Below, one piece after another: positions 1-12,500 of a stretch of 64,000 nucleotides of DNA. Below the pieces are notes generated by a model, which saw only the letters and a program-made list of their open reading frames with translations, had not been told where the DNA came from and did not search any database. Both the position numbers and the translations under genes were made by a program. Within the stretch, counting starts at the first letter, position 1, and the number at the start of each line of letters is the position of its first letter. Origin of the DNA: Cinnamomum chago (Eukaryota; Streptophyta; Magnoliopsida; Laurales; Lauraceae). The stretch covers positions 44,837,001-44,901,000 of the forward strand of contig CP142451.1 of assembly GCA_038049695.1 (NCBI GenBank). The letters are read 5' to 3'.

Positions 1-172
1 CGGCTAGCCGCCTCATCCCATCACGGCTAACCGCTGGCCAACCGCGCATGCGGTTCCTTTTCCCGAGAGCTAAACACAGAATTTCATTCCAGCGGTCAGC
101 CTGGCGGTCACCTTGCGGCTAGCCGCCAGACCCCAGTTCGGCTAGCCGACACCTGACCGCGAGGTGACCGAA
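1..172 (+). repeat. Palindrome-rich minisatellite module of LTR1 (partial)
   Basis: This is the end of the GC-rich cluster described fully at 7572-8000. It contains CGGCTAGCCG and CGGCTAACCG palindromes and a GGTTCCTTTTCC spacer block. Confidence 0.75.
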
Positions 173-1513
173 TTTGACAAGTTTCCTATTTTGAAGAGTT
201 TTGCAAGAAGGAAAAACTAGAACATGTTAAGTGACCTCTAGCCTGATTTTGTGCACTCGAAACCCAAAATTTCTTTGAACTTCTGGGGCACCAATCCTTT
301 CCTAAAATTCTACTATTTGGGTCTCAATTGCACAAAGATAAATCAAAGGTCCTTGCTTGTGCTTGATAGGCCTTGTGTTCGTGCTTTGGTTTTTGATATG
401 ATGAATATCATCGTGAACTTGTTTTGAAGTGTTAGTACAAGCTTGTTTTGAAGTTTTGTTAAGAAAAAGGGGATCACTTCCTAAGCGTGTTTTGCATAAA
501 TATTATGCCTCGTGCTAGTCGTGCTCGTCGTGTTGTGATAAGTGATTTCCCCCTTTTTATCTCGACGTGTTTGATCGTGCTTCGCGTGTTTTGTGCATTC
601 ATGAATTAAGTAAACACCACTGAGCTTAGACTGCCCTTTCGGTTTGATCCACTGTCTGGGGGTCTTTAAACATGTGGACTGTCTGCAGACTGGTCGTGTA
701 TTTATTACACATCGTGCGTGTCCGGTTCCGCTGCCGGAAGTCCCGTCTTTGTGGGAAATCGTGTCGTGCTTATATTATGTATATCGTGCTTGTCGTGCGT
801 GCTTGCTCTTTTCATTATATAAATGATAGAGAAAGGATGGGCTCTTTGTGGATTGTAACTTTTCATGATATATTTAGTACTCATGCTAGTTTGTTTTGAT
901 ACCTCAGCTATTGTGACAGTTCAAATCAAGTATTCGATTTCAAGTGTTTTTCCAAAGTATTATTATCATGTTCATGCCTATATTGATTACCTGCCAAACC
1001 GTCTGTTTGACCCTTGCTTGTTGGTGCCCAGGTGCAGGAGACGTTGCCTTTGAGGAGGAGCGTCAGGAGGAGGCTTGTGAGCCAACTCCCGTGAGAGAGT
1101 GGCAGCCCGACGATGTCATTTAGATGTCGGACTGGTCCTCGAGTTTCGTCACCATTTTGTCTTAGGGTTCTTTTGTTTATGTTGGAGATGTGTATTGGCC
1201 TCTCTTGGGAATTGTAACAAAACTTAATTTACTTTCTTGTTAGACTTGTAACTTGAACAATGTTGGGAATGCCATGTTAACTTATTCCTTTGATACTTTG
1301 TCTTGTATATTATTGTGATAGCACCTAAATATTTTACTGATGCTTATCTAGTTGTGTTTTGCTACACGCTTCCGCAATCGTGTACGTGTGAGTCAGATCC
1401 CGTGTCTTTGGGAATCCTCACCGCGGGAACCTGTGGGAAAACAAAATGATCAAATAAGAATAATCACAATCAACACCGTCGCGGGGCCTGGGATCCGTTC
1501 CGGGGTCGCGACA
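1..1513 (+). repeat. LTR1 of the array, 3' half only
   Basis: Base 1 aligns with 7828 in LTR2, so the first 1466 bp are outside the window. It ends TCGCGACA immediately before the primer-binding site. Compared with the other LTRs it has AAAATTTC instead of AAAATGTC near 270, a one-base deletion in CCGTC-TGTTTG near 1003, and a private A in TATTATTATC near 963. It keeps the C of TATCGTGCTTG and the GGAAGTCC sequence, like LTR4 and LTR5. Confidence 0.92.
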
Positions 1514-1517
1514 GGAC

Positions 1518-1530
1518 TGGTATCAGAGCG
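1518..1530 (+). other. Primer-binding site, element 1 (initiator tRNA-Met)
   Basis: TGGTATCAGAGC starts 5 bp after the LTR end. This is the usual plant primer site complementary to the 3' end of initiator tRNA-Met, where minus-strand DNA synthesis begins. Confidence 0.92.
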
Positions 1531-1674
1531 AGACATGTTTCAGGCACTTAAAAGAAACTAGAAAGGTCTTAGGAACGTGGCGAGGATTCGTGAGTTCGAT
1601 AGATTCGTTCGTATAGGATCTTAGAAACCCTTGTACCATGATTTTTGTGTTCTAACTCTTTGTTCTACAGCAAT

Positions 1675-4600
1675 ATGCCTCCAAGAAAAGCTCCAAATCA
1701 TCATGCTTTAGGCAGTAACCAGAATGAGTCAGATGCATCTGAGACACCGACAGCCACACAGTTTCAGGAACTTATGCAAGCCATGATAGCACAGCAAAGG
1801 CAGGCTAATGAGAACCAAGCAAGGTTTCAAGAGCAGTTGGCTAAGAAGGATGATGAGATGGCACAAGTTCAAAGGCAGTTATTGGAAGTCCTTCAGAACA
1901 GGAATGTAGCACCACTCGCAGGTCCACAGATTGTTATTCAGAATAGGGATCCTGACCCTAATGCTCTATTTGAGAAGTTTAGGAAGAGAGCACCCAAAGA
2001 ATTTTCGGGCAATGAGGACCCACTAGTGGCAGATGACTGGCTAGTCAATACAGAGAAGATCTTTGATGTCTTCATGTGCACGGGTATACAGAAGGTCAAC
2101 CTCACAGCTTCATTATTTTATGGGCTCGCAGATAGGCGGTGGCAAACAGTCAAGGATCCTTATGCAGTGATGGCAGATGATGAGGCATGGGCAGCATTCA
2201 AGATACAGTTTCAAGACAAGTACATTCCCTCTCATGTCAAGAGGCAGAAGGCTATTGAGTTTCAGCAACTCAAGCAAGGTAGCATGACAGTGTTGGATTA
2301 TGTCACCAAATTTGAGAGATTGGCGAGGTATGCCACCGAGTTGATTGACACGGAAAGGAAGAAGATCACTAAGTTTTTGGAAGGATTGAATCCGATCATC
2401 ATGAGAGATGTCATAGGAGTAGTTCCTCCAGCTACATATGATGAGGCAGTCAAGCGGGCTTATACTTTTGAGGATATTAACAATATGATTGTTCAGGACA
2501 GGAAGCAGCAATATCAGCAGCAAAATCAGAGGCAACAACAGGGCAAGAAGCCAAGGCAAGAGCAAGGTCATGTGAGGCAGGGTTGTGGACATTGTGGCAA
2601 GAATCATGAAACTCACGAATGTAGGAAGGCCATGGGTGCCTGTTTCAAGTGTGGGGCTATGAATCATTCCATCAAGGATTGCCCATTACTTCAGAATCCA
2701 GGGAACAGAAACCAGCAGCAGAGACAAGTAGCACCTCAGAACCAAGCACCAATTCAAAACCAAGTCAGACCACCTCAGCAGCAGCAACAGGCTAGGCCAC
2801 CAGTGCAGAATCAGAATGCTCGTCCACAGCAGAATAGGCATGGCCAAGGAAGGCAGAATCAAGTACCAAACCGGCTACAGATGCATGGACGGTTGTATTA
2901 TCTCAACCGTGCAGATGCTGAAGCGGCAGGAGACGTGGTAGAAGGTAAACTTCTTGTCTGTGGGATAGAAGCCCAGATCTTATTTGATCCTGGATCCACT
3001 CATTCCTTTGCATCTCCTAGTTTTGCTAAGTTGATTGATGCACCATGTAGTGAGTTGGATTACATTTTGGTAGTGACCACTCCAGTAGGGAAACAAGTTG
3101 TGTGTAGAACCCATTATCCTAGTTGTACAGTGTGGTTAGGGGATGTTAATTTGCCGGCCAACCTCATAGTTTTGGACATGCATGATTTTGATGTCATCTT
3201 AGGCATGGATTGGTTAGAAGCATATCATGCCACTATGGATTGTTTTAGTAAGACCATCACATTCAGATTCCAAGGACCACAGGCAGAGTTGATATTTCAG
3301 GGGAACAGGAGGAAAACTCAAGCAGGATTTATTTCAGTGTTGAAGGCAAGCAGATTAGTGCAGAGTGGATGCCAAGCATTTATTGCGTTTATCACGGAGG
3401 ATAAACAGTCCCAAGGGGTGGAGGATATCCCCATTGTGTGTGAATTTCCGGACGTTTTTCCAGAAGAAATCCCGGGTTTACCACCAATTAGAGAAGTTGA
3501 GTTTACAATTGAACTCCTTCCAGGGACAGCCCCGATCTCGATTGCACCATATAGGATGGCTCCAGCAGAAACGGGTGAGCTAAAGCTCCAATTGCAGGAA
3601 TTGTTGAGCAAAGGTTTCATTAGGCCAAGTGTTTCACCGTGGGGAGCACCGGTGTTGTTTGTGAAAAAGAAGGATGGAAGCTTGAGAATGTGCATAGACT
3701 ACAGGAAGTTGAACCATGTGACAGTGGAGAACAAGTACCCTTTCCCAAGGATAGATGAATTGTTTGACCAATTACAGGGAGCAGCCTATTTTTCCAAGAT
3801 AGACTTGAGGTCAGGGTACCACCAGTTGAGAGTTAGAGACTCAGATGTTCAGAAAACAGCCTTTAGAACAAGATATGGGCACTATGAGTTCTTAGTGATG
3901 CCCTTTGGTTTGACAAATGCACCAGCAGTCTTTATGGCTTTGATGAACAAGGTCTTTGCACCATATTTGGATCACTCTACGGTAGTGTTTATTGATGACG
4001 TTCTGGTATATTCTAAGAGTAAGAAGGAGCATGAAGAACATTTGAGGACAGCGTTGCAGCTCTTGAGAGACAACCAGTTATATGCAAAACTCAGTAAGTG
4101 TGAATTCTGGTTAGAGCAAGTTGCTTTTCTAGGCCACATCATCTCCAGAGAAGGTTTAGCAGTTGACCCAGCCAAGATAGAAGCAGTTGTTAGTTGGGCA
4201 AGGCCAAGCAGTGTGACAGAAATTAGAATCTTTTTGGGGTTAGCAGGCTACAGAAGATTTGTCCAAGGTTTTTCGTCCATCGCAGCCCCTTTGACAAAAT
4301 TGACTAGGAAGAATGTCCCATTTGTGTGGACCGATCAGTGTGAAACCAGTTTCCAAGAGTTGAAGGGAAGGTTAACCACAGCCCCAATCCTTACATTACC
4401 CTCGAGCAACGGCGGATTTATTGTTTATACAGATGCTTCGAATGTGGGACTAGGTTGTGTATTGATGCAAGATGGCAAGGTGATTGCTTATGGCTCGAGA
4501 CAGCTGAAGGACCATGAGAAGAATTATGCGACTCACGACTTGGAGTTGGCAGCAGTTGTTTTCGCATTGAAGATGTGGAGACACTATCTCTACGGAGAGA

Positions 4601-6324
4601 AATTTGAGGTCCATTCAGATCACAGAAGTTTGCAATATTTGTTCTCGCAGAAGGATTTGAATATGAGGCAAAGAAGGTGGATGGAGTATATCAAAGATTA
4701 TGACTTTCCAATCAAGTATCATCCAGGCAAAGTGAATGTGGTAGCAGATGCGTTGAGCAGAAAATCAGTAGTCATGGCTAATTTGAGAGGAATGAGTGTC
4801 TTACAACAGTTCGAAGAGTTGGGTGTAGAGGTACAAACCCTGAGATTGGGTGCAATGTTAGCGAATATGACAGTTTCAGAACCTACCTTCATCCAGAAGA
4901 TTAAGGAAAATCAGTTACAAGACCCAGACTTGGCCAAGATAGTAGATGTTATTGCAGAACGCCCCGATTTCAAGGTGGTGAATGGGATATTGTATTTCCG
5001 TGACCGGTTGTGTGTGCCGAATGTGGATGATTTGAAGAGTGAAATAATGGACGAAGCTCACAGCACGCGATATTCTATGCATCCGGGTAGCACGAAGATG
5101 TACCACAATTTGAAGAATAGATTTTGGTGGAACAACATGAAGAGAGAGATAGCAGCTTTTGTGTCTCGTTGTCTAACTTGTCAGTTGATCAAGGCAGAAC
5201 ATCAGAAGCCTCCAGGTTTGTTACAGCCTTTGGAAATTCCGGAGTGGAAATGGGAGCACATTACCATGGATTTCGTCTCCGGTTTGCCTAATACTAAGAA
5301 GGGAAATAATGCAATTTGGATCATTGTAGATCGTCTGACAAAGTCTGCTCACTTCATTCCGATGAAGACCGGGAATATGATGCATATGGCACCACTTGCG
5401 AAGTTATTTGTTGATGAGATTGTTAGTAAGCATGGTCAACCCGTCTCCATTACTTCAGATAGAGACAGTAGATTTGTTTCAAAGTTTTGGAAAACTCTTC
5501 ATGAGTCGATGGGTACCAAGCTCCAATTCAGCACAGCTTATCATCCTCAGACCGATGGTCAGTCAGAAAGGACGATACAGACTCTCGAAGACATGTTGCG
5601 TGCTTGTGTATTGGATTTCAAGATTCAGTGGGATGAGTGCTTACCTCTATGTGAATTTGCGTATAACAATAGTTACCACTCGAGCATCGGTATGGCACCT
5701 TTCGAGGCACTCTATGGTAGAAAATGCAGAACTCCGGTTTGCTGGGAAGAAGTCGGTGAACGTAGTTTTCATGGACCGACGATAGTTGGAGAGACAAGTG
5801 ACAAGGTCAAGCTGATTCAGGAACGGTTGAAGATCGCCCGTAGTAGGCAGAAGAGTTATGCAGATACTCGCAGAAGAGAATTGCAGTTTCAGGTGGGTGA
5901 CAAGGTGTTCTAGAAGATCTCACCAGTTAGAGGGACTTTGAGATTCGGACAGAAAGGCAAGTTGTCTAGAAGATTTATTGGTCCGTATGAGATTCTGAGC
6001 AAGATTGGAGATGTTGCTTATAGACTCGCGTTACCGCCGGAATTCTCCGGGGTACACAATGTTTTTCATGTTTCTATGCTCAAGAAGTATGTCTCTAGTC
6101 CTGCACACATTCTACAACATGAGCCTTTAGAGATTCGGGAAGATGCCTCGTATGTGGAAAGACCGATCAAGATCATTGACACCAAAGAGCAAGAATTGAG
6201 AAACCGGACTATTCATTGGGTCAAGGTACTTTGGGAAAATCACGAACCAGAGGAAGCCACCTGGGAATTGAAAGAGCAAGTGCAGAGGAAGTATCCACAG
6301 CTTTTACCAGAGGTAATTGTTTGA
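1675..6324 (+). pseudogene. Gag-Pol polyprotein of element 1, interrupted by an amber stop
   Basis: The reading frame encodes Gag, aspartic protease, reverse transcriptase, RNase H, integrase and a C-terminal chromodomain, as in elements 3 and 4. The first sensible start is ATG 1675; upstream codons in this frame have no ATG. A TAG at 5911-5913 replaces the Leu codon of elements 3 and 4 and ends translation after 1412 residues. The remaining 136 codons, covering the integrase GPY/F part and the chromodomain, stay open to TGA at 6322-6324. The catalytic residues of RT, RNase H and integrase precede the stop, so the product would probably keep its enzymes but lose the part thought to guide insertion. 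Element 1 alone has Asp rather than Asn next to the RNase H catalytic Glu (4537-4539). Confidence 0.93.
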
Positions 6325-6348
6325 TTTATTTGGTGGACCAAATATCCT

Positions 6349-6361
6349 AAGGGGTGGAGGA
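6349..6361 (+). other. Polypurine tract, element 1
   Basis: AAGGGGTGGAGGA lies directly before the LTR start TGTTAG. This is the expected primer for plus-strand DNA synthesis. Confidence 0.9.
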
Positions 6362-6763
6362 TGTTAGACCCCGACCCAGACCAGTTCGATTAGTGTGCGA
6401 TTAGTATGTGTTTAGTCTTAAGTGGGTTTAGTTGTGGTTGGGTTAGAAGTGATTAGCTTTAGTCCTGGACATAGCTTTGGGAATTTTGAGAACGTTTAGT
6501 ATTGGTTAGACACACTCAAGAAGGCTTGAGTGCACGTGTAAGCTTGGGAAGATCGTATCGTTTTCCGTGTGAGTGTGGTTTTGATTTCATTTGAATGATC
6601 TTTTTATGTGTTACAACTTTCGTTTTAAGACCATTCATGTTTGAAGCCCAAAAACCCATGTTTTGGCCCAAGGAGGGTAAAATTGTCTTTCTTGCACAAA
6701 TCTGGACACAATTTTCGAGATCTCAAAACCATGTCAAAAATATACTTTTTGGAAACTAGATAT

Positions 6764-6794
6764 TTCGACGATCATTTTATCCTTCTTCGTCGAA
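6764..6794 (+). promoter_or_regulatory. Conserved inverted repeat in the 5' part of LTR2
   Basis: Arms TTCGACGA and TCGTCGAA are exact reverse complements, 23 bp start to start, inside a block beginning AACTAGATATTTCG. The same element with the same spacing occurs in two other LTR families here (42415, 46325, 50929). This suggests a protein-binding site or RNA hairpin; the function is inferred. Confidence 0.6.
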
Positions 6795-7571
6795 GTCATC
6801 CGAGGCCCACAAGACCATGTTTTACTCACTTCAAGTTCAAGCCAAATGGGGCCCATGAGTCATCACTTAATCCCCTTTCCCCTCCCTTTTCATTCATTTC
6901 CCAATCTCTGCAACTTTTGAGTCTAGGGCAAGAGAGAAAACCTCTTTTCTCCTTCATCTTCCTCACTTGGTTTGATCTAGCTAGAGAGCTCCAAAGGAAA
7001 TTCTAAGACTACCATTTTCTTCATCTCCTTGCAAGCTCTCCATTGATACAAGTTTCTTGAGTTTTCAAGTTGGGCAAGAGCTCCTTTTTCTTCCCTCTCT
7101 CTTGTTTGACCTTCTCTAGGTAAGAGCTTCAACCCATATTTTTTTCATGGAGTCATTTTAGTTCCTTAAGATCATGTTTTTCATGTTTTCAAACCCTATT
7201 TGGAAAATGGGTTCCTCGTTTCCATTTTGAGTGAGTTTTGTGTGTCTTCTTGTTTTTGCTTGTAGTGTGAGATTAGCTTGTGTGAAGAGCTTGGAGGAGA
7301 GTGTTTAGCATTTGGGCAAGGCAAGTAATCTCTATAGGATCATTGTGCATGTTTATTTTAAGCTACATTGTTGTTTGAGAAGTTTTGTACATGAATATGT
7401 CTACAAGTTTCATACTCATGATTTCCTTTGTGTTGGATGTTTAAAGTTTGGAAAAATATATGTTTTGTCCCTTGGAGAGTATGTAGACTCAGGGAATATA
7501 AGTGGAATGAGAATGAATGGAAGGGAAGAAGAGAAATGTGAAAAATCTGTGCTGAAACGCATTCCCGTGCA

Positions 7572-8000
7572 CTGGCGGTCAGCACAGCGGTCAGCTCGCG
7601 GCTAGCCGCCTGTGCCCACTGCGGCTAACCGCAGGCTGACCGAACCCAGCGGTTCCTTTTCCAGAAGCTAGCATTTTCACCTGGGTTCAGCGGTCAGCTC
7701 CGCGGTCAGCCCACGGCTAACCGCCAGTCCCACTTGCGGTTAACTGCAGGCCAACCGAGGATTTCGGTTCCTTTTCCAGAAGCTGACATTTCGACCATGT
7801 TTCACGGTCAGCTCCACGGTTAGCTAGCGGCTAGCCGCCTCATCCCATCACGGCTAACCGCTGGCCAACCGCGCATGCGGTTCCTTTTCCCGAGAGCTAA
7901 ACACAGAATTTCATTCCAGCGGTCAGCCTGGCGGTCACCTTGCGGCTAGCCGCCAGACCCCAGTTCGGCTAGCCGACACCTGACCGCGAGGTGACCGAAT
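7572..8000 (+). repeat. Palindrome-rich minisatellite module of LTR2
   Basis: About four degenerate units of roughly 105-120 bp, each with GGTCAGC blocks, CGGCTAGCCG or CGGCTAACCG palindromes and a GGTTCCTTTTCC spacer followed by an AGAAGCT-type end. GCGGCTAGCCGC at 7598-7609 is a perfect palindrome. The module is far more GC- and CpG-rich than the rest of the LTR. A related module occurs in the solo LTRs at 43359 and 47274. Confidence 0.8.
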
Positions 8001-9355
8001 TTGACAAGTTTCCTATTTTGAAGAGTTTTGCAAGAAGGAAAAACTAGAACATGTTAAGTGACCTCTAGCCTGATTTTGTGCACTCGAAACCCAAAATGTC
8101 TTTGAACTTCTGGGGCACCAATCCTTTCCTAAAATTCTACTATTTGGGTCTCAATTGCACAAAGATAAATCAAAGGTCCTTGCTTGTGCTTGATAGGCCT
8201 TGTGTTCGTGCTTTGGTTTTTGATATGATGAATATCATCGTGAACTTGTTTTGAAGTGTTAGTACAAGCTTGTTTTGAAGTTTTGTTAAGAAAAAGGGGA
8301 TCACTTCCTAAGCGTGTTTTGCATAAATATTATGCCTCGTGCTAGTCGTGCTCGTCGTGTTGTGATAAGTGATTTCCCCCTTTTTATCTCGACGTGTTTG
8401 ATCGTGCTTCGCGTGTTTTGTGCATTCATGAATTAAGTAAACACCACTGAGCTTAGACTGCCCTTTCGGTTTGATCCACTGTCTGGGGGTCTTTAAACAT
8501 GTGGACTGTCTGCAGACTGGTCGTGTATTTATTACACATCGTGCGTGTCCGGTTCCGCTGCCGGAATTCCCGTCTTTGTGGGAAATCGTGTCGTGCTTAT
8601 ATTATGTATATCGTGTTTGTCGTGCGTGCTTGCTCTTTTCATTATATAAATGATAGAGAAAGGATGGGCTCTTTGTGGATTGTAACTTTTCATGATATAT
8701 TTAGTACTCATGCTAGTTTGTTTTGATACCTCAGCTATTGTGACAGTTCAAATCAAGTATTCGATTTCAAGTGTTTTTCCAAAGTATTATTGTCATGTTC
8801 ATGCCTATATTGATTACCTGCCAAACCGTCGTGTTTGACCCTTGCTTGTTGGTGCCCAGGTGCAGGAGACGTTGCCTTTGAGGAGGAGCGTCAGGAGGAG
8901 GCTTGTGAGCCAACTCCCGTGAGAGAGTGGCAGCCCGACGATGTCATTTAGATGTCGGACTGGTCCTCGAGTTTCGTCACCATTTTGTCTTAGGGTTCTT
9001 TTGTTTATGTTGGAGATGTGTATTGGCCTCTGTTGGCCTCTCTTGGGAATTGTAACAAAACTTAATTTACTTTCTTGTTAGACTTGTAACTTGAACAATG
9101 TTGGGAATGCCATGTTAACTTATTCCTTTGATACTTTGTCTTGTATATTATTGTGATAGCACCTAAATATTTTACTGATGCTTATCTAGTTGTGTTTTGC
9201 TACACGCTTCCGCAATCGTGTACGTGTGAGTCAGATCCCGTGTCTTTGGGAATCCTCACCGCGGGAACCTGTGGGAAAACAAAATGATCAAATAAGAATA
9301 ATCACAATCAACACCGTCGCGGGGCCTGGGATCCGTTCCGGGGTCGCGACAGGAC

Positions 9356-9368
9356 TGGTATCAGAGCG
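9356..9368 (+). other. Primer-binding site, element 2 (initiator tRNA-Met)
   Basis: TGGTATCAGAGC, 5 bp after the end of LTR2, identical to that of element 1. Confidence 0.92.
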
Positions 9369-9512
9369 AGACATGTTTCAGGCACTTAAAAGAAACTAGA
9401 AAGGTCTTAGGAACGTGGCGAGGATTCGTGAGTTCGATAGATTCGTTCGTATAGGATCTTAGAAACCCTTGTACCATGATTTTTGTGTTCTAACTCTTTG
9501 TTCTACAGCAAT

Positions 9513-12500
9513 ATGCCTCCAAGAAAAGCTCCAAATCATCATGCTTTAGGCAGTAACCAGAATGAGTCAGATGCATCTGAGACACCGACAGCCACACAGT
9601 TTCAGGAACTTATGCAAGCCATGATAGCACAGCAAAGGCAGGCTAATGAGAACCAAGCAAGGTTTCAAGAGCAGTTGGCTAAGAAGGATGATGAGATGGC
9701 ACAAGTTCAAAGGCAGTTATTGGAAGTCCTTCAGAACAGGAATGTAGCACCACTCGCAGGTCCACAGATTGTTATTCAGAATAGGGATCCTGACCCTAAT
9801 GCTCTATTTGAGAAGTTTAGGAAGAGAGCACCCAAAGAATTTTCGGGCAATGAGGACCCACTAGTGGCAGATGACTGGCTAGTCAATACAGAGAAGATCT
9901 TTGATGTCTTCATGTGCACGGGTATACAGAAGGTCAACCTCACAGCTTCATTATTTTATGGGCTCGCAGATAGGCGGTGGCAAACAGTCAAGGATCCTTA
10001 TGCAGTGATGGCAGATGATGAGGCATGGGCAGCATTCAAGATACAGTTTCAAGACAAGTACATTCCCTCTCATGTCAAGAGGCAGAAGGCTATTGAGTTT
10101 CAGCAACTCAAGCAAGGTAGCATGACAGTGTTGGATTATGTCACCAAATTTGAGAGATTGGCGAGGTATGCCACCGAGTTGATTGACACGGAAAGGAAGA
10201 AGATCACTAAGTTTTTGGAAGGATTGAATCCGATCATCATGAGAGATGTCATAGGAGTAGTTCCTCCAGCTACATATGATGAGGCAGTCAAGCGGGCTTA
10301 TACTTTTGAGGATATTAACAATATGATTGTTCAGGACAGGAAGCAGCAATATCAGCAGCAAAATCAGAGGCAACAACAGGGCAAGAAGCCAAGGCAAGAG
10401 CAAGGTCATGTGAGGCAGGGTTGTGGACATTGTGGCAAGAATCATGAAACTCACGAATGTAGGAAGGCCATGGGTGCCTGTTTCAAGTGTGGGGCTATGA
10501 ATCATTCCATCAAGGATTGCCCATTACTTCAGAATCCAGGGAACAGAAACCAGCAGCAGAGACAAGTAGCACCTCAGAACCAAGCACCAATTCAAAACCA
10601 AGTCAGACCACCTCAGCAGCAGCAACAGGCTAGGCCACCAGTGCAGAATCAGAATGCTCGTCCACAGCAGAATAGGCATGGCCAAGGAAGGCAGAATCAA
10701 GTACCAAACCGGCTACAGATGCATGGACGGTTGTATTATCTCAACCGTGCAGATGCTGAAGCGGCAGGAGACGTGGTAGAAGGTAAACTTCTTGTCTGTG
10801 GGATAGAAGCCCAGATCTTATTTGATCCTGGATCCACTCATTCCTTTGCATCTCCTAGTTTTGCTAAGTTGATTGATGCACCATGTAGTGAGTTGGATTA
10901 CATTTTGGTAGTGACCACTCCAGTAGGGAAACAAGTTGTGTGTAGAACCCATTATCCTAGTTGTACAGTGTGGTTAGGGGATGTTAATTTGCCGGCCAAC
11001 CTCATAGTTTTGGACATGCATGATTTTGATGTCATCTTAGGCATGGATTGGTTAGAAGCATATCATGCCACTATGGATTGTTTTAGTAAGACCATCACAT
11101 TCAGATTCCAAGGACCACAGGCAGAGTTGATATTTCAGGGGAACAGGAGGAAAACTCAAGCAGGATTTATTTCAGTGTTGAAGGCAAGCAGATTAGTGCA
11201 GAGTGGATGCCAAGCATTTATTGCGTTTATCACGGAGGATAAACAGTCCCAAGGGGTGGAGGATATCCCCATTGTGTGTGAATTTCCGGACGTTTTTCCA
11301 GAAGAAATCCCGGGTTTACCACCAATTAGAGAAGTTGAGTTTACAATTGAACTCCTTCCAGGGACAGCCCCGATCTCGATTGCACCATATAGGATGGCTC
11401 CAGCAGAAACGGGTGAGCTAAAGCTCCAATTGCAGGAATTGTTGAGCAAAGGTTTCATTAGGCCAAGTGTTTCACCGTGGGGAGCACCGGTGTTGTTTGT
11501 GAAAAAGAAGGATGGAAGCTTGAGAATGTGCATAGACTACAGGAAGTTGAACCATGTGACAGTGGAGAACAAGTACCCTTTCCCAAGGATAGATGAATTG
11601 TTTGACCAATTACAGGGAGCAGCCTATTTTTCCAAGATAGACTTGAGGTCAGGGTACCACCAGTTGAGAGTTAGAGACTCAGATGTTCAGAAAACAGCCT
11701 TTAGAACAAGATATGGGCACTATGAGTTCTTAGTGATGCCCTTTGGTTTGACAAATGCACCAGCAGTCTTTATGGCTTTGATGAACAAGGTCTTTGCACC
11801 ATATTTGGATCACTCTACGGTAGTGTTTATTGATGACGTTCTGGTATATTCTAAGAGTAAGAAGGAGCATGAAGAACATTTGAGGACAGCGTTGCAGCTC
11901 TTGAGAGACAACCAGTTATATGCAAAACTCAGTAAGTGTGAATTCTGGTTAGAGCAAGTTGCTTTTCTAGGCCACATCATCTCCAGAGAAGGTTTAGCAG
12001 TTGACCCAGCCAAGATAGAAGCAGTTGTTAGTTGGGCAAGGCCAAGCAGTGTGACAGAAATTAGAATCTTTTTGGGGTTAGCAGGCTACAGAAGATTTGT
12101 CCAAGGTTTTTCGTCCATCGCAGCCCCTTTGACAAAATTGACTAGGAAGAATGTCCCATTTGTGTGGACCGATCAGTGTGAAACCAGTTTCCAAGAGTTG
12201 AAGGGAAGGTTAACCACAGCCCCAATCCTTACATTACCCTCGAGCAACGGCGGATTTATTGTTTATACAGATGCTTCGAATGTGGGACTAGGTTGTGTAT
12301 TGATGCAAGATGGCAAGGTGATTGCTTATGGCTCGAGACAGCTGAAGGACCATGAGAAGAATTATGCGACTCACAACTTGGAGTTGGCAGCAGTTGTTTT
12401 CGCATTGAAGATGTGGAGACACTATCTCTACGGAGAGAAATTTGAGGTCCATTCAGATCACAGAAGTTTGCAATATTTGTTCTCGCAGAAGGATTTGAAT

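Larger units (their letters stand above)
6362..9351 (+). repeat. LTR2 of the array (2990 bp)
   Basis: It begins TGTTAGACCCCG and ends GGGTCGCGACA, so it has TG...CA ends. It is 10 bp longer than LTR3-5 because GTTGGCCTCT is repeated near 9030. It shares GGAATTCC, TATCGTGTTTG and AAGACCATT with LTR3. Apart from the 10-bp duplication I found no difference from LTR3, so element 2 is flanked by an essentially identical LTR pair. The LTR serves as 3' LTR of element 1 and 5' LTR of element 2. Short frames inside it recur in every LTR and show no sign of coding. Confidence 0.95.

Noticed and set aside
1518..1530. tRNA-like sequence as a tRNA gene
   Set aside because: Only the short primer-complementary segment is present; no cloverleaf follows.
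2113..2667. 184-aa antisense frame, repeated in all four units
   Set aside because: It is the reverse strand of gag and is preserved only because the units are nearly identical. No start context, domain or codon pattern supports it; the same holds for the other antisense frames in pol.
5911..5937. Programmed readthrough of the amber codon in elements 1 and 2
   Set aside because: Elements 3 and 4 have a sense codon there, and known gag-pol readthrough sites lie between gag and pol. A plain nonsense mutation is simpler.
6641..7605. Frames of 121, 97 and 75 aa inside each LTR
   Set aside because: They recur in every LTR because the LTRs are copies. They overlap promoter and leader sequence, have no known domain and are absent from the related solo LTRs.
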